64,000 nt of DNA from Alcanivorax sp. DSM 26293. GTDB lineage: Bacteria; Pseudomonadota; Gammaproteobacteria; Pseudomonadales; Alcanivoracaceae. Every line of letters starts with the position of its first letter. Within the stretch, counting starts at the first letter, position 1. The DNA lies in assembly GCF_900107995.1 (NCBI RefSeq), contig NZ_FNUM01000002.1, positions 456,283 to 520,282 on the forward strand, given 5' to 3'. Made by a program: the position numbers and the translations under genes. Of the stretch, positions 1-9,129 are shown one piece after another. The notes below the pieces were generated by a model that saw only the letters and a program-made list of their open reading frames with translations, ran no database searches and had not been told where the DNA came from.

Positions 1-921
1 AGACAGCGCCCCTTTGGGGCCGGGTTCCCGTCCTCGCACATACCCGTAAAGCCGGGAGCGGCGCTGGCAGAAATCACCGCGCGCAATGGCTGGCAAATAA
101 TGCTCGTTGAGAAGATGGCCCGGTCGATCAGCAAGGCAGTAAACGGTCCCGGCGGTACTGTCCAGATGCGAGAGAATGCCGATCTGCGCCAGATAATCGC
201 GGCCGTTGGCAAAGTGCTCCACATAGGGCACGGGATGTCCTGCCGCCAGGGTCAGTTGCGGATCAATTTCCAGACTGTCAGCCACGCCGCCGATGCAATA
301 GATTTCCAGCTTCTTGACCAGTTCCCGGGCACTGGGGTGGCGGAGCAGTTTACGAACGATATAGCTGGCCACAATGGTGCCCTGAGAGTGGCAGAGCAGT
401 ACCACCTGATCGTTGTGTTCCAGTGCTTCCACGAGGATATTCAGTGCCGGGCGGGACAACTTGCCATCCTTGCGCAACGTCCGCGCAGTGATGGATTCCG
501 CCACATCGCGAATCAGCCCCCAGGTGGGAGTATGAATCAGGTGGACCGGACGTCGGAAAATACGCGCGATCTCGCTGGCATTGAGCAATGCCACCGGTCC
601 CGCTGTGCCCATGCCATTGATAAAGAACCAGCGTGAAGAACGGGCTTCAGCGGTAGCTCTCGGAGGATGACACACCAGGGTACCCTGGCTGATGGATTCG
701 CGCGTGGCAGGCACCAACAACTGTAGTAGCGAGAATACCGCTTCACCGCGGCTGGTATAAGACGACCAGGCCAGTTCCGAGCGGATACCCGGCTCGCGGC
801 CAACAGGCAGCACCATGCGCGGGATATCCGCCGCATGGGTCAGGCTGAGGCGCAAATCGCGGCGTATGGCAGATCGGTTGTCTACCAGACGGCGAAGCCA
901 TTGTCGGGGACGATGCAACAT
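1..921 (-). CDS. Alpha/beta-hydrolase-like protein, 3' end cut by window
   Basis: An open minus-strand frame runs without a stop from about 1060 to the left edge, so the C-terminus is missing. The translation contains the motif LLCHSQGTIVASY at about 375-415. This is a nucleophile elbow (His-Ser-Gln-Gly) like that of serine esterases and lipases, preceded by a Rossmann-like segment around LIHTPTWGLIRDVA. No signal peptide or lipobox is evident. The first ATG in the open frame is at 921. The frame stays open upstream to a stop near 1068 but contains no other ATG, and I see no strong ribosome binding site, so the start is uncertain. The substrate is unknown. The enclosed plus-strand frame at 100-636 is a shadow. 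Confidence 0.6.
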   Translation of the reverse strand, partial: MLHRPRQWLRRLVDNRSAIRRDLRLSLTHAADIPRMVLPVGREPGIRSELAWSSYTSRGEAVFSLLQLLVPATRESISQGTLVCHPPRATAEARSSRWFFINGMGTAGPVALLNASEIARIFRRPVHLIHTPTWGLIRDVAESITARTLRKDGKLSRPALNILVEALEHNDQVVLLCHSQGTIVASYIVRKLLRHPSARELVKKLEIYCIGGVADSLEIDPQLTLAAGHPVPYVEHFANGRDYLAQIGILSHLDSTAGTVYCLADRPGHLLNEHYLPAIARGDFCQRRSRLYGYVRGREPGPKGALS

Positions 922-1131
922 GGGAAAGCCCTGATAAAAGGGTGGCGGCAAACTCGCCCTACTACGAAAGTTCCCCCTTACAGTACGTCGAAATGCGGTC
1001 TTTTGCCAGCAGCAAAAGTGGCCAAAACAGAAAATCAAACTGAGCCAAATCAGCAGCTTATTTGATCAACCTTGTGTAGAACCCGAACTTTGCACGGCAA
1101 ACGATGACAGGAATTTAAACCCGCCCGAGCG

Positions 1132-1169
1132 AAAAAAACAGGCCTGACGCGCGCAACACGACAGGCCTG
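1132..1169 (-). terminator. Rho-independent terminator after the MaoC-type gene
   Basis: The 8-bp palindrome CAGGCCTG occurs at 1139-1146 and again at 1162-1169, giving a stem with a 15-nt loop. On the minus strand it is followed directly by seven T residues (1132-1138). It lies about 40 bp past the stop of the gene at 1211. Confidence 0.85.
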
Positions 1170-1210
1170 ACCAGGAGAGGGGGATACGACTATTGGAAGG
1201 GATTTTTCGG

Positions 1211-1672
1211 TCAGACGAAGTACATCAACAACCATTCTGCAATGAGTGCGGGTTTGTCTTCGCCTTCAATCTCAACGGTAAAGGAAAAAGTCAGCAACCA
1301 CTGGCCATCGCGTTTTTCTTTCGCATCCAGCAGGGTCGCCACGGCACGAACCCGCTTCCCCTCTTTTACCGGAGCCATGAACCGCAGCTTGTCGAAGCCA
1401 TAGTTCATTGCCATTTTCATGCCCTTGGGCATAAGAAAATCGTCGATGGACGCTTGCAGGTAAGGCAGCAGGGACAGGGTCAGATAACCATGGGCAATGG
1501 TGGTGCCAAACGGGGTGTTCTTTGCCTGTTCAGGATCCACATGAATAAACTGATGATCCAGAGTCGCATCGGCGAAAGCGTTAATTCTGTCCTGATCGAT
1601 CTGAAACCAATCAGACGCGCCCAATTCCTTTCCTACGTATTCGGTCAGCGAGGCAACCTCAACCACTTTCAT
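1211..1672 (-). CDS. MaoC-family (R)-specific enoyl-CoA hydratase-like protein
   Basis: A 153-residue single hot-dog-fold protein of the MaoC/NodN type. These enzymes hydrate trans-2-enoyl-CoA to (R)-3-hydroxyacyl-CoA in the cytoplasm. The hydratase motif is visible as LDHQFIHVD at residues 38-46, where Asp39 and His44 have the Asp-x4-His spacing of the catalytic dyad. The length fits the single-domain group near 150 residues. The gene stands alone, is followed by a strong terminator and precedes nothing co-oriented within 40 bp. It could feed beta-oxidation intermediates into polyester or other lipid routes, but no polymerase gene is nearby, so the physiological substrate is open. Confidence 0.85.
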   Translation of the reverse strand: MKVVEVASLTEYVGKELGASDWFQIDQDRINAFADATLDHQFIHVDPEQAKNTPFGTTIAHGYLTLSLLPYLQASIDDFLMPKGMKMAMNYGFDKLRFMAPVKEGKRVRAVATLLDAKEKRDGQWLLTFSFTVEIEGEDKPALIAEWLLMYFV

Positions 1673-1780
1673 CGTAACGCGCTCCTCAAATGTGTTTTTC
1701 CCGAAGCTTAGCCTTCCTCAGCAAGTCAATACATGACCCTTTCAGATATCAGCCCGATCCGGTCTGGTGCTTTTGGTCAG

Positions 1781-2629
1781 TCAACCGTTGTTGTTATCAA
1801 GAAAAACATTCATTGCATGCGCCACCTCTTTCGGGGCTTCCATATGCAAATGATGTCGGCCCGGCAAGCGCACCACCGTGGCATTCGACAGCCACTCAAG
1901 ACGGTGATCAAACATACCGTTGCCCCCCATCCCCTGCTCGCCAAGAATCAGGCAGACGGGGGCCTGAATGGCACGCACAAACCCCTCCACCTGTTCTTCA
2001 GTGAGCCGCAGCGATGAGGTAAGCCGCAGGCGGCTGTCCGCCCGCCAGGTCCAGCCACCGTCCACCGGCATTAAACCCCGCTCGCTCAGTAATGCGGATG
2101 CATCCCGACTCAAGCCTCCAAAACCCCGGGTGCGAGCCTCGACCGCATCGGCAATCTCCGTGTACACCGGTTTGCGCTTGTCGGCCAGCGCCATCATGTC
2201 ATCCAGTGCCTTGCGCAGGGTTTTGGCCACATCTTCAGCGGGGGTGGTGGGAGGCCCCAGCCCTTCAATCAATACCAACCGGGAGACCCGTTCCGGCAAT
2301 GCCGCGGCAAACAGACAGGCAATCCCGGCTCCCATGGAATGTCCCACCAGAGTGAATCGCTGCCAGCCAAGTTGATCGGCCACAGCCAGCACATCGCGCA
2401 CATGGTCCACCAGGTGCGTCACTACGCCATCCGGACGATGATCAGAATGACCATGGCCGGAGAAATCCAGGGCCACCATGGGACGCTGCCACTGTGTTGC
2501 CAGCGGCATAAAGGACGCGGCGTTATCCAGCCAGCCATGCAGAGCCAACACCGGCTCACCCTGGCCGTCCCAGCTGAGGGCAGCCAGGGTTTGTCCGAAA
2601 ACGTGAAATTTCTTCTCTTTTGCAGCCAT
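1781..2629 (-). CDS. Alpha/beta-fold hydrolase (esterase/lipase-like)
   Basis: A 282-residue protein with the full alpha/beta-hydrolase pattern. The oxyanion segment HGWLDN is at residues 31-36, the nucleophile elbow GHSMGAG has Ser98, and a C-terminal PGRHHLHME can supply the catalytic His. There is no signal peptide, so it is probably cytoplasmic. Its ATG overlaps the TAA of the upstream hydrolase by one base (TAATG), which implies translational coupling, so the two hydrolases form a transcription unit. The exact ester or acyl substrate cannot be read from the sequence. Confidence 0.85.
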   Translation of the reverse strand: MAAKEKKFHVFGQTLAALSWDGQGEPVLALHGWLDNAASFMPLATQWQRPMVALDFSGHGHSDHRPDGVVTHLVDHVRDVLAVADQLGWQRFTLVGHSMGAGIACLFAAALPERVSRLVLIEGLGPPTTPAEDVAKTLRKALDDMMALADKRKPVYTEIADAVEARTRGFGGLSRDASALLSERGLMPVDGGWTWRADSRLRLTSSLRLTEEQVEGFVRAIQAPVCLILGEQGMGGNGMFDHRLEWLSNATVVRLPGRHHLHMEAPKEVAHAMNVFLDNNNG

Positions 2630-3441
2630 TAACTCGCCTCCCCCTGCTGAAGCGTTTGCAGGGTTTCACGGAACAGGGCCAGGGTCTGTTCAGGCTTCTC
2701 CAGTGGATACATGTGCGATCCCTCTGCAATGCGGTGAAGCATGCCGTGACGGCGCACATGCCGCCTGGCACTGTCGAGGAAGGGAGATGGCGATCCCTTG
2801 CCGGTGATAATCGCCCCCGGCACTTTCAGCCTTGGCATACGGGTGGCAGTCGTAGGGGTATGGCGAAAAATATCGACTTCCACCTCCGGGCGAAAACGCA
2901 ATCGCCAACCGCCCTCCCAAGGCTCCAGACCCGCACGCAAATAATCTGCCAGGCAACGGGGATCAAAGGCCCTGAACAGGCCACGCGTGGAAAAGTAACT
3001 TTCCACGGCGTCCCAATTCGGCCAGTAATCCAGGCGGCCCTTGCTTTTGCCCGCCGGGGTTACCCGGTCAATCATGCCGGTCAGCTTGGCCACCTGCATC
3101 AAGGTCCCGTGCCAGCCATTCATCATCGGTGGGTCCAGCATAATCAGCGCGGAAAACCACTCCGGCCGCCGTTGCGCGACCAGATACATCACCACCGAAC
3201 CCAGCGAGTGTCCTGCGCCAACCAACGGCTTGGGCAACGATGCCAGGCTGGCTTCCAACTCCAGGCTCAGACTGTGCCAACCCGTATCCACCGGATACGC
3301 CGGGTTGTGGCCCAGGCGATCGATGATGGTGATATCAAATTCATCCGCCAATGGCGCCAGGAAGGTGTCGTAACTGTGTCCGGGTATACCGTTGGCGTGG
3401 GCGAAGACCAGCGTCTGGCGACCGGCAGAAACTGCTGACAT
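2629..3441 (-). CDS. Alpha/beta-fold hydrolase, first of a coupled pair
   Basis: A 270-residue hydrolase: [11 protein letters not shown] near the N-terminus (oxyanion loop), GHSLGS with nucleophile Ser79, and EGSHMYP near the C-terminus carrying the likely catalytic His. A longer frame begins at 3483, but the ATG at 3441 is preceded at good distance by GGGAGA, so I chose it. It ends in a TAATG overlap with the next hydrolase gene. The two proteins belong to the same fold family but differ clearly in sequence, so they are unlikely to be a recent duplication. It is divergent from xthA, with about 140 bp between the two starts. Confidence 0.83.
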   Translation of the reverse strand: MSAVSAGRQTLVFAHANGIPGHSYDTFLAPLADEFDITIIDRLGHNPAYPVDTGWHSLSLELEASLASLPKPLVGAGHSLGSVVMYLVAQRRPEWFSALIMLDPPMMNGWHGTLMQVAKLTGMIDRVTPAGKSKGRLDYWPNWDAVESYFSTRGLFRAFDPRCLADYLRAGLEPWEGGWRLRFRPEVEVDIFRHTPTTATRMPRLKVPGAIITGKGSPSPFLDSARRHVRRHGMLHRIAEGSHMYPLEKPEQTLALFRETLQTLQQGEAS

Positions 3442-3583
3442 GGTGTCTCCCTGGGTTGCGGATCGAATAAAAAGAGACATCATAGCCCCATCTGTTCACC
3501 CTCGACCATGTCCGAAAACGCCACAGCGTTGCCTGCCTTCGCCATCTTTTGTTGGTGTACAATGCCGGCACAAAGGAGGCTCC

Positions 3584-4399
3584 ATGACCCTGATTTCATT
3601 CAACATCAATGGTATTCGCGCCCGTCTGCACCAATTGCAGGCCGTCATCGATAAATATCAGCCGGCCGTTATCGGCCTGCAGGAAACCAAGGTCCATGAC
3701 CCGGAATTTCCCGAACAGGCTGTCCGCGACATGGGTTACCACCCTTACTATTTCGGGCAGAAAGGCCATTATGGCGTGGCACTGATAACCCGTGAGCCTC
3801 TTGAATCCGTGCAGTACGGCTTCCCCTCCGACGAGGAAGACGCCCAACGTCGTATGATCATCGGCACCCTGCGGCACACCGATGGCTCTGCCATAACGGT
3901 ACTCAATGGTTATTTCCCCCAGGGGGAAAACCGCGAGCACCCGACCAAATTTCCTGCCAAGGAAAAGTTCTACCAGGACTTGCAGCAATACCTGGATAGC
4001 CATCACCAACCCGGCGAGCAGGTGGCGGTGATGGGCGATTTCAATATTTCCTCCACCGATCGGGATATCGGCATCGGCGAGGCCAACCGTAAACGCTGGC
4101 TTCGCGAAGGCAAAACCAGCTTCCTGCCGGAGGAACGGGAATGGTGGCAGCGCCTGATTGACTGGGGTCTGACTGACACTTTCCGGCATCAGAATCCGCA
4201 CACCGATGATATTTTTTCCTGGTTTGATTATCGCTCCCGGGGGTTCGAGCGAGAACCACGCCGGGGCCTGCGCATTGATACGGTGCTGGCCACCGCGCCG
4301 TTGCTGGAAAAACTGGACAGCACCGGCGTTGACTACGAGCTACGCGGCATGGAAAAGCCCTCTGATCACTGCCCGGTCTGGGCACGGTTTCGCGGTTGA
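3584..4399 (+). CDS. xthA: Exodeoxyribonuclease III (AP endonuclease)
   Basis: A 271-residue exonuclease III family enzyme. It cuts abasic DNA and degrades 3' ends in base excision repair. Catalytic motifs of the EEP superfamily are all present: FNINGIRAR at the N-terminus, GLQETK with the metal-binding Glu, MGDFNIS with the Asp/Asn pair, and PSDHCPVWA with the Asp-His dyad at the C-terminus. The ATG at 3584 follows a strong AAAGGAGG site at 3572-3579. The open frame upstream of it (from 3392) is not used. A TACAAT at 3558-3563 could be a -10 box, but I see no matching -35. The next gene begins three bases after the stop, so they are probably co-transcribed. Confidence 0.95.
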   Translation: MTLISFNINGIRARLHQLQAVIDKYQPAVIGLQETKVHDPEFPEQAVRDMGYHPYYFGQKGHYGVALITREPLESVQYGFPSDEEDAQRRMIIGTLRHTDGSAITVLNGYFPQGENREHPTKFPAKEKFYQDLQQYLDSHHQPGEQVAVMGDFNISSTDRDIGIGEANRKRWLREGKTSFLPEEREWWQRLIDWGLTDTFRHQNPHTDDIFSWFDYRSRGFEREPRRGLRIDTVLATAPLLEKLDSTGVDYELRGMEKPSDHCPVWARFRG

Positions 4400-4402
4400 A
4401 CC

Positions 4403-5428
4403 ATGAAAATCAAATTGTACCCGGAAAAGCTCAAGCTCAATCTGGATACCCTCGGTTTTATCATCGACCTGTTCATGATCGGTCTGGTGATACTCAACCT
4501 CGGGCTGATCCTATTTGACTGGCTTTTCCAGGTTCCCCCTGTCCAGGAATTCCTGGCCGGGATGACGCCAGGGTTTCATGCTTTCTACCGGGACACGATT
4601 CACAGCAACGTCCTGTTCTACGACCTCTGTTTCGTGGCCGTCTACCTGACGGAGTTCGTGATCCGCTGGATCGTCGCCATTGCCAGGGGCACCTACCACC
4701 GCTGGTTTTTCTATCCCTTTGCCCACTGGTACGACCTGCTTGGTTGTATCCCGGTGGGCAGCTTCCGCTGGTTGCGGATCCTGAGGGTGGTTGGCCTGCT
4801 CATGCGCTTGCAGCGCATGGGAATCATCGACCTCTCGCAAACCTGGCTGGGCCAGACCATTCTCAAGTACTACAACATTGTGGTGGAGGAGATTTCTGAC
4901 CGGGTAGTGATCAATGTCCTGAGCGGCGCGCAACGGGAAATTGGGGGTGGCAGCCCCCTGCTTCATCGCATTGAGTCCCAGGTGCTGGCCCCACGCCAGG
5001 ACAAACTGGTCAGTTTCATCGCCACGCGCATCGCCGATGCTACCCAGAAAAGCCACGGCCAGTACCGGGATCAACTGGCGGAATATTTCGCGCATCTTAC
5101 CGACGAATCACTGACACGCACCCAGGCGGGCAAGCGGTTGGCGGCCATACCGGTCGCCGGGCCCCGCGCCATCGCACTGCTTGGCGAAGCCGTCCGGGAA
5201 ACCGGTACCGCCTTTGTGGACCAGCTGGTCGACGACCTGGCCTCACCGGCCAACCGGCAACAACTGGAGCAACTGCTGCATGACCTGATCGGCGCCGCCA
5301 AGGGCGAAGGGGAGCAGCTGGATCAATTGATCCGCGATACCCTGATGGATGTGCTGGAGCAGGTAAAAGCCCAGATAGCCGTGCAACAATGGAAGCTGGA
5401 AGAGCAAGACGGCCCCGAAAAAAGTTGA
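4403..5428 (+). CDS. Voltage-sensor-like membrane protein without an evident pore
   Basis: A 341-residue protein. The N-terminal about 145 residues hold four hydrophobic segments (about 17-42, 70-92, 103-118 and 121-140). The last one, FRWLRILRVVGLLMRLQRM, has Arg at roughly every third residue, like the S4 segment of voltage-sensor domains. No S5-pore-S6 region with a selectivity filter follows. Instead there are about 200 soluble, largely helical residues. It starts three bases after the xthA stop. Ion-channel voltage-sensor families are the best structural comparison. A conducting role is inference and may be wrong, because voltage-sensor domains also serve as proton channels or regulatory modules. 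Confidence 0.6.
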   Translation: MKIKLYPEKLKLNLDTLGFIIDLFMIGLVILNLGLILFDWLFQVPPVQEFLAGMTPGFHAFYRDTIHSNVLFYDLCFVAVYLTEFVIRWIVAIARGTYHRWFFYPFAHWYDLLGCIPVGSFRWLRILRVVGLLMRLQRMGIIDLSQTWLGQTILKYYNIVVEEISDRVVINVLSGAQREIGGGSPLLHRIESQVLAPRQDKLVSFIATRIADATQKSHGQYRDQLAEYFAHLTDESLTRTQAGKRLAAIPVAGPRAIALLGEAVRETGTAFVDQLVDDLASPANRQQLEQLLHDLIGAAKGEGEQLDQLIRDTLMDVLEQVKAQIAVQQWKLEEQDGPEKS

Positions 5429-5479
5429 TACCATCGTCTAGGACTAAAGTCTCAGCGGCTACGCCAACCGGATCACAGC

Positions 5480-5983
5480 ATGAGCACCAACACCGAATCC
5501 AGCGACGACAATCTGCAACTGCCTCGCTCCCGCATTCTGCTTGTGGATGATACCCCGCAGAATCTGGTCGCTTTGGAAGTTGTGCTGGAAGACATGGACT
5601 GCGATCTGGACAGTGTCACCAGTGGCAATGCCGCCCTGGCCAAGCTGCTCAAGCACGATTACGCCCTGGTTCTGCTGGACGTACAAATGCCGGAAATGGA
5701 CGGTTTTGAGGTGGCAGATATCATGCGCTCTCACCAGCGTACCCAGACTGTGCCGATCATTTTTGTGACTGCCATCTCGAAAGAAACACGCTTTGTGCAG
5801 CAAGGTTATCGCAGTGGTGCCGTAGACTATCTGTTCAAGCCCATCGATCCTCAACTGTTGCAAAGCAAGGTCAGCTTTTTCCTCAGCCTTGACCAACAGA
5901 AGAAGCGGCTGGAAGCGAAACTGGCCCAGGCCCGTCGCTCGGAAGCCGAGATGAAAGCGCTTTACGGCGAGCCGCCCGAGTAA
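5480..5983 (+). CDS. Single-domain response regulator with C-terminal coiled coil
   Basis: A 167-residue protein. The receiver domain covers about residues 17-140, with acidic pair Asp23-Asp24, phospho-acceptor Asp67 in LLDVQMPEMDG, switch Thr97 and conserved Lys120 in FKPID. The last about 30 residues (QQKKRLEAKLAQARRSEAEM) form a charged helix likely to be a coiled coil. No output domain is present, so it probably acts by protein-protein contact, as CheY-like or DivK-like regulators do. The gene lies 43 bp upstream of a Ser/Thr kinase on the same strand, which suggests a shared pathway. No histidine kinase is encoded nearby. Confidence 0.9.
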   Translation: MSTNTESSDDNLQLPRSRILLVDDTPQNLVALEVVLEDMDCDLDSVTSGNAALAKLLKHDYALVLLDVQMPEMDGFEVADIMRSHQRTQTVPIIFVTAISKETRFVQQGYRSGAVDYLFKPIDPQLLQSKVSFFLSLDQQKKRLEAKLAQARRSEAEMKALYGEPPE

Positions 5984-6026
5984 ACGGGCCCCACAACAAA
6001 CGGTCAGGACGACCCGAAAAAACAGC

Positions 6027-7241
6027 ATGGCCATCAGACTTCCCGGATACCGCATTACCGAGCGCCTTGGCAAGGGCGGAATGGCCCATGTGTTTCTGGC
6101 AACACAGCATTCCTTCGAACGCCAGGTTGCCATCAAGATTCTCTCCCCCTCCCTTGCCCTGGAGCCGAGTTTTGCCGAGCGCTTCATGCAGGAAGCCCGC
6201 ACCGTTGCCAGCCTTAATCACCCGCATATCGTGCCGGTTTACGATGTGGGCGAACACGAGGGCTATTATTATCTGAGCATGGAGTACGTCACCGGGGGCA
6301 GCCTGAAACAGCGCATCCGGGACGGGCTGGAGCCCCGGCAGGCTGAGACGGTTCTCCGTCAGTTGGCCGGCGCACTGGACTATGCCGGCCAGCACGGTTT
6401 TATTCACCGGGATGTGAAGCCGGACAATGTGATGTTCCGGGCCGACGGCTCTGCCCTGTTGATGGATTTCGGTATCGCCGCAAACATCCTTCGTGATACC
6501 TCCGTCACCGGCAGCACCAGCGTCATGGGCACGCCCAAATACATGAGCCCGGAGCAGCATCGCCGCCAGCCTTTGACACCACAATCCGATCTTTACTCTC
6601 TGGGCTGCGTATTCTACGAAATGCTCACTGGCAAGCCGCCCTACACGGGGGATGATGCCAGCGCCATGGCCCAGGCCCATCAGCGCGAGCCCATTCCCCT
6701 GCTACCGGTCAAACTCCGCCACTATCAGCCGTTACTCCGCCAGTTACTGGCCAAGTCGCCCGCGGACCGACCACAAAGTGGCACCGCCATTACCGAGCTG
6801 CTCGATAATCTGGAGTCACCGGAACATTACACCCGGGAACGGGCCCGCTACCGGCCACAGGAAACGGGCATCAACGGTGCCCTGGCGCCTCGCCTGCGAC
6901 TCAAGGAAACCAAGGCGGGAATGAGCTGGAGAGGCAATCTCTACCAGTACGACATCTATCTGGTTGCCGACGACTTCGAGCAATTCCAGTCTCATTTCCC
7001 GGTACTGCGCTCCGCCCTTCAGGACTGGCATCAACAAAGAGGCTCACGCTGCAAGAGCGTCACGATCAAAGCGACCCTGCACCCCTGGATCAGCGGCCGG
7101 GTAAAACAGTATCTCAAGGAACTTCGCCAGTCCGATGATCTGGCGTTCCTGGGCCGCCTGCCAATGCAGCTAAACCTGGTGGCTGCCGATGGCCAACCCA
7201 TCGAGAGGCTGGCCTGGGAGCCGGAATCCGAATCGGGTTAG
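6027..7241 (+). CDS. Hanks-type serine/threonine protein kinase
   Basis: A 404-residue kinase. The N-terminal catalytic domain (about 8-270) has the glycine loop GKGGMAHV at 15-22, Lys37 in VAIK, catalytic HRDVKPDN (Asp129), DFG at 147-149 and the SPE triplet at 174-176, so it should be active. The C-terminal about 130 residues (from about 280) form a domain I do not recognise. There is no transmembrane helix and no PASTA domain, so it is predicted to be cytoplasmic. It follows a single-domain response regulator by 43 bp. Paired receiver and Hanks-kinase genes suggest a signalling branch that joins the two phospho-systems, but no target is visible. Confidence 0.88.
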   Translation: MAIRLPGYRITERLGKGGMAHVFLATQHSFERQVAIKILSPSLALEPSFAERFMQEARTVASLNHPHIVPVYDVGEHEGYYYLSMEYVTGGSLKQRIRDGLEPRQAETVLRQLAGALDYAGQHGFIHRDVKPDNVMFRADGSALLMDFGIAANILRDTSVTGSTSVMGTPKYMSPEQHRRQPLTPQSDLYSLGCVFYEMLTGKPPYTGDDASAMAQAHQREPIPLLPVKLRHYQPLLRQLLAKSPADRPQSGTAITELLDNLESPEHYTRERARYRPQETGINGALAPRLRLKETKAGMSWRGNLYQYDIYLVADDFEQFQSHFPVLRSALQDWHQQRGSRCKSVTIKATLHPWISGRVKQYLKELRQSDDLAFLGRLPMQLNLVAADGQPIERLAWEPESESG

Positions 7242-7325
7242 CACACCTCATGAATCCTTGCCGCACAAGGCGCTGTAAGCTTCGTCGCTGACGGGTCAGG
7301 GAATAACGGACAATACTGCGGACAT

Positions 7326-7353
7326 AAAAAAAGCACCAACACGGGTTGGTGCT
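7326..7353 (-). terminator. Rho-independent terminator, minus strand
   Basis: The perfect 9-bp stem AGCACCAAC (7332-7340) and GTTGGTGCT (7345-7353) is followed on the minus strand by seven T residues (7326-7332). It lies about 195 bp past the sixA stop, unusually far for a simple operon end. It may instead end a short untranslated transcript. Confidence 0.85.
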
Positions 7354-7547
7354 CTAGGATCTGCCTAAGTTGATGCGACGCAAGGAGACATCGCATTCCC
7401 CCCCTTAGGTGGTTCCGATGACACCCTTCAGGAGTCTGCCATGCGTTCCGGTGCCATCAGGGTCAGACTAGGACAATCACAACGGGCCTGACCAGCGGAT
7501 TACGGCGAACGGTAGAGAGTGTGTTATCAGGGGTAGCGTTTGGCGGA
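7354..7547 (-). other. Gene-free stretch between sixA and its terminator; possible small RNA
   Basis: No convincing reading frame is present. On the minus strand the stretch contains the 6-bp stem ATGCGA/TCGCAT at about 7371-7395, a run of G residues, several GGA triplets and then the strong terminator at 7326-7353. This is the layout of an intergenic small RNA or a long sixA 3' UTR with a processed end. I find no clear promoter, so it is only a candidate. Confidence 0.3.
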
Positions 7548-8024
7548 TCAGCGGCCAGCCACCGCCTCTCCCGGGCTACGCAGCCACAACAGTCGGGCAC
7601 CCCCTGCGGCAGCCACGTCCACATCCAGGCTGGCGACCGTTCCCACATTGAAACCAATACGCTCTGCGGAACCGGTCCAGCTTGCCGTCAGCTGCGCCAC
7701 TAACGGCATATGACTGACCAGCGCGGTATTCTCCGCGGGGGGATTCGCAAGCAGCCAATCGAACAGCTCTCCGGGGTGGGCATCCGGAACCAACTGCTCA
7801 CAGGTGACTCGTGGCAGATCACCATAGACCTGCTGGATACAGTCAGCCGTCTGCTGGGCCCGCACATAAGGACTGGCAATCAGCGCTGAAACGGTAATGC
7901 CGCTGCTGCGCATCTGCTGCCAATGCGCCAGCAAGGCTGCCCTGCCGGTTTCGGTCAATGGCCGCTCAGCATCGGTGGGGGCCTGGGAAACAGCCTGGCC
8001 ATGTCGGCTGAGATACAACCTCAC
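7548..8024 (-). CDS. sixA: Phosphohistidine phosphatase SixA
   Basis: A 158-residue protein of the histidine phosphatase (phosphoglycerate-mutase-like) superfamily. The RHG signature is at the very N-terminus (MRLYLSRHGQA, His8), SPYVRAQQTA holds the phosphate-binding Arg, and LVSHMPLVA carries the second catalytic His. The length is that of SixA, which removes phosphate from His residues of HPt domains or PTS proteins. Its ATG overlaps the gpsA TGA by four bases (ATGA), so it is translationally coupled to gpsA. The same neighbourhood is familiar in Pseudomonas-type genomes. Confidence 0.88.
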   Translation of the reverse strand: MRLYLSRHGQAVSQAPTDAERPLTETGRAALLAHWQQMRSSGITVSALIASPYVRAQQTADCIQQVYGDLPRVTCEQLVPDAHPGELFDWLLANPPAENTALVSHMPLVAQLTASWTGSAERIGFNVGTVASLDVDVAAAGGARLLWLRSPGEAVAGR

Positions 8025-9052
8025 AACCCGGGTCCCGCCAGTTGGAACTCCACATCGTGCTTGTATTCCCCACTCATCAGCTGCTGGATTACCAGTTCCA
8101 GTGGCTGGCCATGGTAGACGATCTGGTAGAGCGCCGTGGCCAACGGCATGTAGACCCCCAGCTCGGCGGCCTTGTCCGCCACCAGTTTGATGGTATTGAT
8201 ACCCTCTGCGGTCTGGCCAAGGCTTTCTATCGCCTCTTCCAGGGTCTTGCCCTGCCCCAGCTGGAACCCCACCTGATAGTTGCGGGACAGGGAGGAGCTA
8301 CAGGTGGCAATCAAATCCCCCACCCCTGAAAGACCCAGGAACGTCATCGGGTTGGCACCCAGCTCCACAGCAAAACGGCTCATTTCCGCCAGGGCGCGGG
8401 TAATCATGAAGCTGCGGCTGTTTTCACCGACGCCGATGGCCGCAGCCATGCCGGACGCCACTGCATAAATATTCTTTAACGCGCCACCAAGCTCCACGCC
8501 GTAGATATCCGGGTTGTCATAAACCCGAAAGTAATCGCAGCTGAGGGCTGTCTGCACCACTTGGCAAAGCGTCTCATCCGGGCTTGCCACCACGGTACCA
8601 CTGAACTTCTGCTCCACGATTTCCTTTGCCAGATTGGGACCACTGAGAGCACCGATTCGCGCGTGGGGCCACTCCTGCTGAAGCACTTCGCTCATCAGCA
8701 GAAAACCTTCTGCATATATGCCTTTGGTACAACTGATGGCCAGGGTATCGGCGGGGACCCACTCTTTCGCTTGACGCAAAACCTCAACGAACGCCTTGCT
8801 GGGGATCGCCACAAACACCAGAGAGGCCTGGTGCAAGGCCTCTTCCAGGCTATCAGTGGCGTTCACTCCGGCGGGCAGTTCTGCGCCGGGCAGATAACGG
8901 CTGTTCTCGCGGTCCATATTGATCGCGGCAGCGGTTTCCGGGTCTCGCACCCAGATATTCACTCGATGACCGTTGGCGGCCAGGATACTGGCCATGGCGG
9001 TGCCAAAGCTGCCACCGCCGAGAATTGTTGCGTTATGTCTTTCCTGCTCCAT
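8021..9052 (-). CDS. gpsA: Glycerol-3-phosphate dehydrogenase [NAD(P)+]
   Basis: A 343-residue GpsA. It makes sn-glycerol 3-phosphate from dihydroxyacetone phosphate for phospholipid synthesis. The N-terminus has the dinucleotide-binding loop ILGGGSFGTAMA, and the middle has the substrate-site Lys in ALKNIYAVASGMA. The open frame continues upstream to 9430, but that extension is the translation of an intergenic hairpin array. I place the start at 9052 because the NAD loop then lies about 12 residues in, as in the family. The ribosome binding site is weak. sixA overlaps the end by four bases. Confidence 0.93.
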   Translation of the reverse strand: MEQERHNATILGGGSFGTAMASILAANGHRVNIWVRDPETAAAINMDRENSRYLPGAELPAGVNATDSLEEALHQASLVFVAIPSKAFVEVLRQAKEWVPADTLAISCTKGIYAEGFLLMSEVLQQEWPHARIGALSGPNLAKEIVEQKFSGTVVASPDETLCQVVQTALSCDYFRVYDNPDIYGVELGGALKNIYAVASGMAAAIGVGENSRSFMITRALAEMSRFAVELGANPMTFLGLSGVGDLIATCSSSLSRNYQVGFQLGQGKTLEEAIESLGQTAEGINTIKLVADKAAELGVYMPLATALYQIVYHGQPLELVIQQLMSGEYKHDVEFQLAGPGL

Positions 9053-9129
9053 ACGGAACGCCTTGTATAGCAGCTTTTGAGGCATCATAAGCGCCCATCG
9101 AAGCAGAGACAACGGAAGCCTCATCAAGC

